A stretch of 64,000 nucleotides of DNA from Circinella umbellata. Lineage: Eukaryota; Mucoromycota; Mucoromycetes; Mucorales; Lichtheimiaceae. The position numbers were made by a program, and so were the translations under genes. The DNA is taken from contig JAIWNF010000001.1 in NCBI GenBank assembly GCA_025093555.1, forward strand, positions 868,001 through 932,000, read 5' to 3'. The notes under the pieces are model-generated. The model did no database searches and had not been told where the DNA came from. It saw nothing but the letters and a program-made list of their open reading frames with translations. This document shows positions 11,261 to 22,737 of the stretch, one piece after another (within the stretch, counting starts at the first letter, position 1; each line of letters opens with the position of its first letter).

Positions 11261-13237
11261 ATGACAACATCCCCCAAACCTACAAAGTCTAAACTAATCC
11301 CAAAACGCCAAATTAAACCAGACATAGTACATGATAATTTATACAAGTCAATCAAATCCTTCACACTTCAACGTACTGGTTGCTGGAATCCAACTAGTAA
11401 AATTAAAATTGATCGATGTAAACCATGTATTGCCAAAAAGAACGAAGGTTGCCGATTCATTAACATTCGTGCTTTCCCAACAAGTGCTTTCGAGAATGCC
11501 ACTTCCACAACTGAGTACAAAGAGAATGATATTGTTTTGGAAGACGATCCTTATTTTATGGACTATGATGGACCTGATCCTATTTCTAAATATAAAAAAT
11601 TAACAACTATGATGATAACCAAGACCAACTATCGAAATATTGTACTTCAAAAAATTTGTAAAGCATTCACTAAAATGCTTCAGGAAGACAGTCGACGCGT
11701 TATCGAGCATGGTACATTAATTCGACGCCGTGAACCATTGGATAATGTTCGTCACGTATGCGATATGTGCCTGACTAGTATATTCAACTTGCACTATATG
11801 TGTTCTGTATGTGCATTGGATTTGTGTGTTGATTGTTATGACAAGAATTGGGAAGAGAAAAAGAATAGCAGATTAGCACATTGTACATATCGACGTAAAC
11901 ATACCAAGGAACATATGGTTCCTGTCATAAAATATAAAACTGCAACACTAGAGCAGTTCAAAGAACAAAGCTCCAAAATGGATGAAGACAGTAAAAAAGA
12001 CAACGTACTTTACAGTAGCATGACAAGCACGGACACTCACTTGAATGAGTCAGTATCATCAAAAACAGCAAAAGACGAAAATAGTGTTGCCAAGGGTGAG
12101 GCATTTATGTCAGACGAGGATGATTTTTTGATTGTTGATGCAGACGCTTTAACATTGGATAGTTTCCGTGCATGTTGGGGAATGGGAAAACCTGTAATAG
12201 TTAAAAATGTTATGGATAAAGACAGTCAAGAATTATGGTCACCGGAAACCTTTATTAACAAGTATAGCATTGAAGAAAAAGAAGATGGGAGCAAAAAAAG
12301 GAAGATCAAAGTTAAAACAATGACTGAAGTTATTAATTGTGAAAACGGTTTTGTTCACGAAACAAGTGTGGAAAATTTCTTTGAAGAATATATCAATCCA
12401 ACACTACGAAAAGGATACAAGAAGGGTAAACCAGTAGTACTGAAAATTAAAGTAAGTGTTATATCTTAATATATCCTAATTACTTGCTAGTTTCTTATTG
12501 TTTATTAAATGAGTAAAAAGATTACTAATTATATTATTATTATTTGGTTCTTTTAGGACTGGCCACCAAAACATGATTTTGCAGAACAATTCCCTGACTT
12601 ATATACCGATTTTATGCGAATCCTACCTGCCAAAGAATATTGTACAGTAAATGGATATTTTAATTTGTCAAACCGGTTACCAATTGAATTATTACCACCT
12701 GATCTAGGTCCTAAAATGTTCATTGCATATGGATCTGACCAAGGGGAACAAAGTGTGGGCACTACAAAATTACATTGTGATATGGCTGATGCTGTTAATG
12801 TTATGTGTCACGCAAACAAATCTGACGATTGTGCTGCTGCTATTTGGGATATTTTCCCCTATGAATCAATGCCAACTATACGTTCATTTGTTAGAAAGAT
12901 TGCTTTTGAACAAAACAGAAAGATCATTGACCCAATTCATGATCAATGGCTTTACTTGAATGACACTTTACTTGAACGATTAGAAAAAGAGCATGGTGTT
13001 AAAAGTTGGCGTTTATACCAAAATCCAGGTGATGCAGTGTTTATTCCTGCTGGTTGTGCACATCAAGTTTCTAATTACCATAGTGCTATCAAGTGTGCTT
13101 ATGACTTTGTTAGCCCAGAAAATGTTGAACGTTGTTTGGATATTACTCGTCAGTTTGGGTGTGTACGACGTGAAGATGCATTACAACTCAAGAATACATT
13201 ATTGTTTGCATGGTCTGAACTCTATTCAAGTGACTAA
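11261..13237 (+). CDS. KDM3-like JmjC histone H3K9 demethylase
   Basis: Fe(II)/2-oxoglutarate dioxygenase predicted to remove methyl groups from histone H3 lysine 9. Two exons, 11261-12451 and 12557-13237; 623 residues. An N-terminal Cys cluster (residues about 55-70, including CKPC and GCRF) precedes a KDM3-type zinc finger starting CDMC at residues 167-170 and continuing CSVC, CVDC and later CTYRRKH. The JmjC domain shows the iron triad HCD (His470, Asp472) and His566 in IPAGCAHQVSN, within the family-typical context DAVNVM, DPIHDQWLYL and AYDFVSPENVE. All metal ligands are present, so the enzyme looks active. The acidic, Ser-rich stretch 235-290 links the two halves. Confidence 0.92.
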
Positions 13238-14090
13238 TGCATGATAGTAAATTAAACTTTTTCTGGCTTTCTTCCTTTCTTGCATTATATTTTTCAGTAC
13301 ATATTTTCTCTTCTTCTTGCAGTAACATAACTATTATCTCAAAAGCACCTCTTCTTCTTTGTATTCTTCTTCTCTTATTTATATAGATACTTTTTTTTAC
13401 GTTTTTATAACACCCGTTCTTGTACAAAAAATAAAAGTAAAATAATCATTTGAAATGATAACTGTAAAGTGTAGTTGTATAATAACTTTTTATAGTGGAT
13501 AATCTTGACATATGGTCATACGTTATTGAGAAATAATTTCAAAATCTGTCAAAAGAAACCTGTGGATAATATCAACATGAGCCCTAGTATCCGTGTTGTG
13601 GGTTTCTAGTTACGTACGTATTTGTAAATTAATCATGTTGATTAAGCGACGACTACCTATCAATTTTGATCTATTGCTACTACTGTACATTGTAATAAAA
13701 GTCTAATTTCAGGGTGATGAATATAAAATTAATTGAGGTCATATTTTATTTTACCAATATAATTCTCTGGATAGCTACGCAAAAAGAACAATCTTAATAT
13801 TTCTTTTATTGAAGAACATTTCTTCATGAAATCATAGTTAGTGAATGAATGTGTTTCTGCCTTAAATAAAGTAATCACTCAGCAAATTATATAATCTTCT
13901 ATACACATACCCTAGAAAGGAATAAAAAAATAATCAGATGCACAAAGCTTGGCGGCATGACGACATTTTCGTCAAGTGCAACCTAAAAGCGGGATTTTCC
14001 TATTTTTTTTTTCTTTTTCGGCAAACGCGTAGTTTTCTTTTTCTTCTTTGTTCCATATATACGCATACACATAATTTTATTACAAGCTAA
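13238..14090. other. Intergenic interval, no gene supported
   Basis: About 850 bp with no credible gene. A T/C-rich segment at 14005-14055 immediately precedes the next start codon and probably forms its promoter or leader. Confidence 0.5.
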
Positions 14091-17000
14091 ATGGCAACAG
14101 AAGAAAAAGAGCAAGCCATTACGACTTTACAAGATCTGGTACATTAAACGATCGTATTTCAGGAGAAATAACCTGCTTGACGTGTTTTATTTTGATATAG
14201 GGTATTAGTCGTAAGCAAGCAGTGAAAGCACTTGCAGTAAGTTTGAAAAAGAAAATCGATTGAGGAACAAAATTCGATAAAATAAAGCATAGCATTTTTA
14301 TTGATGTAAAAGAATAAAATAAAAACTCAACATTATAAATGTTTTTTTTTTCTTTTCATCAACAGCGTTACGGTTACGACGTGGGCCGTGCAGCGGATTA
14401 CGTTTTTTCGGGCAATGCAATCGATACGGATAGCGAGAGTGAGAACAATACTCAAGTTAGCGATACCAATAAAAGAAATGAAAACGAGAAAAGCATTAAT
14501 GGAAAACAAGTTTCCTCTTCCTCTTCTTCATCATTATCATCGTTATCAGCAAAAGGAATGATAAAATCGGATGATAACAAAAACAATAACAATTATAATA
14601 ATAATAATGATAATAACAATTATACAGAAGCCGTTCCATCTTTTAAGGACACCGGACCGAAGCATCTTATCAAGGATTTCGATCGTAAAGCTGAAAGTAG
14701 CACTACGGTATCTTATGATCCAGCAATGTGGAGTGTAGTGCCTGCTGTATGATAATATATATATATAATTGTTTATAAACATTATTCTTCCTATTTTTTT
14801 TAATCCTTTGAAACAAACATTGAAGGTGAAAGACTAATATAAAATCTGAATATATATATATATATATAGAAACCTGATCTTGATACCAATACAGCAACAC
14901 CTTCATTAACTTGGTGGGTTGATCCAGAAGATCCTTCCGATCGCTTGGCAGCACTTGATGTGTAAGTTCTCTTTGACTACATTTTTTCTCAATATTTTTA
15001 TTTATATATTTTGGAGTTCATTATATTTACATTAATTTGATTGTTATCACAGACCTATTGGATTACGGCCACCACAATTTAATTATCCATATCTACCAGT
15101 TATTCTTCAGTCCTTGTTTCATATTACATTGTTTCAATATCGAGTATTAGCGTATCGTCCTACTGCAGAAATATGGGGGTCATCAAGTTGCTACTGGGAA
15201 GGTAGTGGTGAGTCTGTACCTTCATTACAACCACCTATCTGTCATGATTCCAGTGAAAACAACGAGAATAATAATATAGATAATGATGTATCCAAGTCGT
15301 TAACCAATACCGTGAAAAGTGTTGCCGAACTACAAAAACTTTTTGCATTTCTTGGTTATTCAAAACGACAATATGTGAATGTATCTCAGTTTGCCCAAAG
15401 TTTGGATACAAAGGATGGAAAGAATGGTGGTTGGGCTGTGCAAGATTTGTCCATCGATGGTAAGGATCTTCATTTTATTTTATGTTTATAAAAATATACT
15501 GATGAGTCTATGAATGGATGCATACTTACATGAAGTCTTGATTACCTATACAATAGAGATTATGGAAATTATAATAAATACTTTGCTCGAAGCTGATAAT
15601 CAACGAGATACCGAGGAAGCAGTCGAAAATTTTCATAGGTATACACTACATCAAACTAGGGATTGATATAGTGAATTATTATTGGTATCAAAAAAAAAGA
15701 GTCCAAATATTAAAATTCAACATACTAGCCTCTTTTCACTTCGCGCTCGAGTAGAATATGGTGGTGATGTGGATAACGAAGAAATCTTTTATTTGACACT
15801 TAATTTCACCGAACAAACACTCAGTTTCCACGAATGTCTTGGACCACTTGTATACGAGAGTGGGGTATATGAAGATGATGATGCTAGTGATAAACTCAGT
15901 TTCAGCAGCGACGAAGTATCACTTATTGGAGGAACGGCTTTTAAGCTCACTACATTCGAACGTGTTCCTCCCATTCTTCTGGTCACCTTGGAAGACAAAA
16001 CGTTAAATAAGGCAAGAGCCGGCAGTGATAATTATGATAAGTATCACGTCGACAAAACATTGTACATGGATCGCTACCTATTGGAAAATCGAGAAAAAAT
16101 TTTAGAAAGCCATAAACAAGCACAAGAATGGCAGGATGAAATTAAATATGCCAAAGAACAAATTGCCAAACTGAAAAATAATAATGTACTTATCTTTTGG
16201 AGCATGAATGGAGAGGGGGCGGGGACGGATAACATATACATTTATCTAACTTGAATTTTTTCGTATGTGTATCTATGCTTCTATTTTTTTTTTAAAAAAA
16301 ATACAGACATCTTTTGATCAAGGTAAAACGCTTACTATCGATAAGCGTGAGATTCTATCGAAAACGATTGATTACTTTGCCGAACGATCTACAGAAGAGA
16401 CTGTTCAATCTTTGCAGAGTGTATTGGGTCAAGTTCAAGATACTATTACTGCTCGGTTAGAAGGTAAAACTCTACATAATTTTCAATGTGATGTCTATAA
16501 ATAGTAGCATTATCCCTTTGAAAAAAGGAAATGGTGGTATAGTTGCTCTCTTTTTTACATCTGCATAAATATTTATATACAGAGATGGAAGACCTTGTGA
16601 AACAACGCTCCAATGATCTTCAAAACTTGTTTGATGGACCGGAGTATCACAAAATACCATATGATATTCGTGCAATTTTACACCATGATGGAATGAATGG
16701 TCCTGGTCATTATTGGGGTTATATCTGGGTGGAACCTGGGGAAGAAAATTTACTACAGGACATTCCAAATGATATGGGAGGATGGTTTCGATTCTGTGAT
16801 GCCAATGTTCGACCGTCAAACGAGGAAGAAATATTCAATGAATCACTCAATCCATTTGCAGTAATATATGTGGATAGGAATGCAGCTTCTTATTCCAAAG
16901 CTGATTTATCAAATGTGATACCAGATAGTCTTCGAGTGAGTAAAAAAAAGTTGATAGATTGAAGGACGGAAAGACTGAGTCAATAAACTACGCACTAATT

Positions 17001-18499
17001 AAAAAGAATAAAATCTACATTTTAGGTTTACGTGGATAAAGAGAATGAAGAATTTGAAGAAGAGATCCAGGCATACAATCGTAGGGATCATATCATTGAG
17101 GAAAGGGACAATTCACCCGGATTAACTGATCCAGGAGATGGGGATTCGGTATCTACTGGTGATGTTGGCTCAACGGGTACTGCAGTAGGTGGACATACAA
17201 TGACTTTAATGGATGAAAGTCAAGGAAGTGAACAAAATCCACCTGTGGAAACCCGAACAGATTCTGCATTCCAGGAACAGTCTATCAGCAAGTCAGAAAG
17301 AATGAATTCTAGTTTTAGTATTGAAGAACAACAACAACAACAAACTGAAAAAGATAAAACTTTTGCTGTCACAAATGAGTATATACTTCAAGAAAAGCTG
17401 AACGAATATATTAACATGCTTTTATTTACAATGGAGCAATGTAGCGGAGATGACTATCGATTATTAAAAAAGTATGTATTAACTAGTTGAATAGGAAACA
17501 GATAAATCACATATTTTTTAAGAGTTAATTGACATTGTAATTCTTTCTAGCTTCGAAGCATTCTTGGCAAAACTTCGCAATAGTACTGCATTGGAATACT
17601 GTATATATACGTATACAGATAACCAAGAGGGTGGAGTGAGTTTTCTTTTTGCCTTTTATTTTTTAAGGGGAAAAGAGAAGCCAATTATTTATTTGTTTTC
17701 GGTCTTTCTGATATCAAGATGATTTTTTGAACTTAGGCACCTATTTTCCGAGAAGAAGAATCTCGAGAAGATAGTCAACTTGGTGCACTTTGGCTTGAAT
17801 TTGACAAGTTTACCCATATAGGATCTATTGTCACAAGAGCATTAGTGGAATTTGATAAGGAACGATATCAAGAAGCCGCAGTTCTTTTCATTCAGGCCCA
17901 ACAAGAAGAAGCTAAGTGGAAAGCACATTTACTTAGGAAGACTGACATGCTGGAACGTCTATCGAATATTGAAGATCTTGGATTTACAGGGGTAATCCAG
18001 CGCTTTGGCAAGCAATGTATTAAAGTAAGTATTTTGCGTTTTTTTCTTAATTTTCATGGTATTCAGTTTTGATTACTTCATTTTCTAATAATATTATTCT
18101 TCCATATTATATCAGGTGTTGAATGAACGAGCTCAAACAAAAGCAGCGGATCCAGCTTACAGAACTCGAGGCTTAAAAGATGCAATTCAAGTGGCACGTT
18201 ATGCACAGACAATTATTGGTCCGGAAAAGCTTGCAAGTGATCCCACTTTTGGTGAAATGCGTGAAGGGTGGCTCAGATACAGTGAATTACAAGGTGCCAA
18301 TTTGGAAGGTTCACAAGCTGACCTACTTAATGAGTTGATTATGGCTTATCTTGAAGCAGAAAGTGTAACGACTAATGAACCACCTGGAAGTGATTTAGCT
18401 GCGACTTGTACTTTTATTCAAGATGACCCCGAGCCAGTGTGGGAAAAGTATCAACGAGCGTTGAAAAATGCCACTATACGGTTTAATGATGATTTTTAA
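14091..18499 (+). CDS. USP25/28-like protein with catalytic cysteine replaced (pseudo-deubiquitinase)
   Basis: Thirteen exons: 14091-14138, 14201-14236, 14366-14746, 14870-14961, 15053-15459, 15557-15638, 15672-16185, 16307-16463, 16583-16935, 17026-17471, 17551-17635, 17737-18024, 18116-18499. The product is 1090 residues, close to human USP28 (1077). An N-terminal UBA-like domain (QAITTLQDLGISRKQAVKAL then YGYDVGRAADYVFSG) is followed by an Asn/Ser-rich linker and a peptidase C19 domain. Where USPs have GLxxxGNTCYLNSxLQ, this protein reads GLRPPQFNYPYLPVILQSLF (residues 189-208), so the cysteine position is Pro198. The His box survives as NGPGHYWGYIW (His615) with Asp645 following. The coiled-coil insertion and USP25/28-type C-terminal region (ALVEFDKERYQEAAVLF) are intact. 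It probably binds ubiquitin or dimerises without hydrolysis. Confidence 0.88.
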
Positions 18500-18930
18500 A
18501 GCTATCATTACCAATAAAGTTATAGTTAGGCTGTAATGATGTGTTTCACGTCATGTCTTTTTCTTTTGTAACAGTAATATTAACATTTTACATCTTTACG
18601 ATAATAATAATAATGATGGTGAGAATTTAATACGTATATTATAATCAAGTACAGGATTTCAATCGCCATGGTATAAGCATAATATAATATATAGCGCATA
18701 ATCCATTATTCCGGGCGCTGTATAGCTGTCGCCAGCAAAAAAAAAACAAAAAAAAAAAAAGGAGAGAGAGAGATCAGATTGAAACGGAAAATTTTACATA
18801 ATTCCAATGATGACCTGATCTTCCTGAAAAATTAATAAGTGTAACTTCTATAAATATAAACTGATTTGCGAAATAAAAAAAAAACGACACGGAAACTTTA
18901 TTCTCTTAAAACTTTATTGATTATCAAAAC
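18500..18930. other. Intergenic interval with poly-A and GA tracts
   Basis: About 430 bp. Contains long A runs at 18737-18760 and a short GA repeat at 18762-18772. No gene is supported. Confidence 0.5.
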
Positions 18931-20697
18931 ATGCTACTGTATAGAGACTGTTTAGTCTCTTTATGTAAGCATCATCCTAACTCATTTTATATGTATATAT
19001 TAAACTAATTCAACTAATACTATATATATTAACCCCGCGGTTTCTTTTATACGTAGCACTACTATTAATATGTTTTAGTGCTTCAGTTTTGTCTGAACGT
19101 ATTTCTTTATCATCGAGATCTTTCTCTGACGATGTATATTCAGAAGCACATCTTGACTTCTTTGCAGAAGCCGATATAGCTGATGACGTATTAGTAGAAT
19201 CAGGTGAAACAAGTAAAAAACTTTTGTTTGATGAATCTTCATATAAAGAATTAGAAGAAGAGGATGAATATAAAGGATTGGAAGAGGAAGAGGAAATTGA
19301 TGATATTCAGTTTCCCTTTTCAGTTGAGGCACTGGACCGAGGTACTACATAAAAAGAAAGTGTTATAAAACGCTGTTATGGTGTAAGATTGCAACTGAAC
19401 ACATTGGGTGTCAAAAATAGGAGAGCTTCCGATATATGGAAAACCAACTTCAACAGAAGATAACGATATACCCCCCGTTCCTCAAGTAACAGGTTGTCGT
19501 ACACATGGCCAAGTTGCTCTAACTTATGTATGTTGTTTGTATCAAATATATTCTGTTATATTTTTCTTTTTGAAAAAAAAAACCGCATTTTACATTTTCA
19601 ATTGTATTATAGAGTGAAGGACCCAGTGATGCGACAGCGAAAATTGTCCGTCAATTGAATAATGCTCAAGTGCGTTCCAACTTTTTTATCAATACTACTT
19701 GGTAAGTTTTTTGATAATATTTTTTTTTTGTTATGTTCTACATATAAATCATGTAAGATCAGCTGACTTGGAAGTTATACATGCACACTACATTTAAAAA
19801 AAAACTAGGCTCTACACACAACAATATGCTATGGTTGTTCAAAACATGTATAATGCCGGTCATTTAATTGGTATGACTTACCGTGCACCTAAACATGAAG
19901 ATGGTTCATCATATACGGATAGTGAAATACGTCAAGATCTTATTAATAGTGCAGGAATGATTGAATCCTTAATCCAAGTTGCCCCGAAATATGTTCGATT
20001 GCATTATTCGGATCAGGAAGATGCACGTACAGAAAATATTATTAATGACTTGGGTTTTGTTTTGGTGGATTATAATTTGGACAGCATGGATTACCTTCAT
20101 AAAACTGGTCCAGAGATCCAAAATGTATATCGAAGAGCTTTTGTTCATCAAAAAGATACGTATGATGCGAAAGGATCGTTTATTTCGATACAATATGATA
20201 TTCCTGGTAGTGGATCTTTGGCAGCTGTACCATATATTATCCAAACCATCGAAGAAGAAGGTTATACAGCTGTACGTATGGATGGATGCTTGAATGATGA
20301 TAAGCCTTACAAGGCCTGTAAGTTGTTGCTTTATTCTATTTTTACTTTTGCTTGATGATATAATAAGTATATCATTATGAGCTATTGTTTGTTTATTATG
20401 TCGTTATTTATGAGAGTTTGAAATGCTAATATATTTATATCAACATATTTAGCTGCTGATTCACTCGAATACGTAAACGACAAGTTTTCTTTTAATACCA
20501 CCGGATACAAACAAGGTCAAAAACCTGTTGCTATTATTAATAATTCAATGAATGAAAATAACCAAGAATTTTATGCAGAAGAAGAAGAAGAAGAAGAAGG
20601 GGACGACTTTTTCGAAAGTAAGGCCAGTATGTCATTCGGTATTTTGGTGGCGACTGTATTCATTGCATTGTCAGGAACCGTAGTACAGTATATTTAA
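18931..20697 (+). CDS. Secreted CE4 (chitin deacetylase-like) protein with degenerate active site, probably GPI-anchored
   Basis: Six exons: 18931-18964, 19057-19341, 19421-19527, 19613-19701, 19809-20317, 20453-20697; 422 residues. The first exon was found by splicing across a CTAAC-containing intron and gives a signal peptide, MLLYRDCLVSLSLLLICFSA. An acidic Ser-rich region follows, then a NodB-homology fold (VALTY, SNFFINTTW, MYNAGHLIGM, YVRLHYSD). The catalytic motifs are altered. TFDDGP is TYSEGP (residues 141-146; catalytic-base Asp is Ser143, metal Asp is Glu144). The H-(S/T)-x-x-H-P metal site is TYRAP from residue 195, with no His. RxPY is RLHY (235-238). The tail has a Glu run and a hydrophobic end (SFGILVATVFIALSGTVVQYI minus its first residue), typical of GPI attachment. 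Probable cell-wall binding or structural role. Confidence 0.82.
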
Positions 20698-22737
20698 AGA
20701 AAAGGAGATGAGACAAGAAAAAAAATATTATATACATATACCGTGATATACCAAGAATTTCTTTTGAACAATCATTCTCGCTAAATAAAAAAAAATATGT
20801 CAAGGTTCATATGACAAAAACAAGTATAGATAAATTTTGTTCTTGGTAAGATGACAAACCCATCAACAAGATATACATACATGGTCATTTTGCAATGAAT
20901 CTTATTATGCCTGTCTTTTTTTAAAAAAATTATCGAATAATTACATGGTGAAGTTCACTTGGCTGTTGTAGAGGCGACCCTAGTTACTACCAGAAGTTCA
21001 AATAGAAAGTGTATTACATATTTGACAAGAGTGCATTGGTAAGCTAACGGCGGAATAAAGTAAATAATAATTCAGTCGGCTATGAATTGTTCCATTCACT
21101 TCATGAAAAGTTTATAATATAACAACCTACGTATAATTGTATGAGGATGGCTCATAAAAAATAACTATACTACAGTGCAAATTATTACCACGATCACCTT
21201 TAATTTTTTTGTTTTATTAATAACAAAAATCAGCTGATGTATGAAACTTGGCTTTTTTCCTTCTCTTGATTATGGCGTTATGTGTCGTACATATGTCATG
21301 GTAAATCAGGAGGTTGACATGCATAATTCTGGTTGTTATGGTCATTGAATGATACGAATTAATTAGTACGTAGCAAGATAAAGAGCTATAGTATGCATAG
21401 TGTCATATACATTATAATATATTCTCTGCTCTACGCAGTCTTTAATATTATGTATTATTATAACAATAATAGACATCTTTCGCCTCGTTCAGTACCGTAT
21501 TGTTTTCATCCTTATTCTCGACAACAATCTGTTACGTACTGTACACATACCACCTAGTATATATTAGTCCCAAAGAATAATATTACTATTACTTTGTATA
21601 GTAATCTGATAGAGTTTTTCTTTAATCTAACGCCTTGCGCTTTATTTCTTTTGCATAAACGTAAACAATAAATAATAAACAACATTTGTTTGGTTAACTA
21701 GCTTTTTTTCCACGCAAGCAAATAAGGAAATAAATTTCATTCATTAACATTTACAGTCCGTTGTTTTCTTAAAAGTTTTATAATGCGGTATTGATTTTAA
21801 TACGTGGTATGTATCAATGGCTAAAAGGTAATATAATAGTGGTTTATCCGTCACAATATAGTAATGTCTGACTACATAATTATTATACTAATAAGAGCTG
21901 ACTGAAGAGTCTTTGTTGCTAAATATTATAGTAAATGAATAAAGTTGACAAGAAATCGAATTTTGTTGACCGACAATAATAATATACATGCTGCAGCATG
22001 GTATTGTGATGCACATTATATTTATTGCTGTGTTCATGCGTTTATAACTTTCTCCCAACCACAAATACATTTTATTTTATCGTTTCATTAGTATAATATA
22101 AAACCTATATGATTCGTTCCTTTTCACCAGTTCTTCGAAAAAAAAGTCCCAAGGAATTAGCACTCGAATGCCATTTATTCTACAAAGTATATTCATAATG
22201 ATAGGACAAACAAAATTTGAACTCGTATTTTCTTTTATTATTTACTCCCCCCCACACACACAAAAGCACTTATTTTCTTTTCGGGGGGAGAGAAATGCTT
22301 ATCACTTGTTTCAAACTGTTGTCAAAAACTTGACTGGACACATGATTGCTGTATCGGCAAGATGTTGTTCTATTCTTCTTTGTACCTTTTCTTTTAAAAG
22401 TTTAACAAAATCACTGTCAATAAAAATAAACACAAAAAATCAAATATTGCGGACCAATGCTCCGATATATTTATATGTATATGTAAATGGCTCCCCTTTT
22501 TGTTCACTATACAATAATATGGAAGTGACAATGACAAACAAATATAGAAAATATAACATACTCCGCAAGGCCAGTAATTGTATACTATATGTATGCGTTC
22601 CTGTGTATATATAAAGGCTGCCAAAATACATGCAACTAACAATAGATAAAGACCTTCTTCCTTTTTTTTCCCTTCTTTATTCATTATCTACTTTTACATA
22701 TTCGATACACACGACTGTTGTCAACTACTCTAGTAAC
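20698..22737. other. Intergenic interval, no gene supported
   Basis: Two kilobases of AT-rich DNA. Frames here (for example 22168-22614 plus, 22394-22684 minus) are low-complexity, lack motifs and overlap each other. The frame of the next gene is open upstream to an earlier ATG at 22630, but the residues in between look like untranslated leader. Confidence 0.5.

Noticed and set aside
22630..22737. Upstream in-frame ATG for the His/Gln-rich gene
   Set aside because: The added residues are hydrophobic and low-complexity, resembling leader DNA; kept as an alternative start only.
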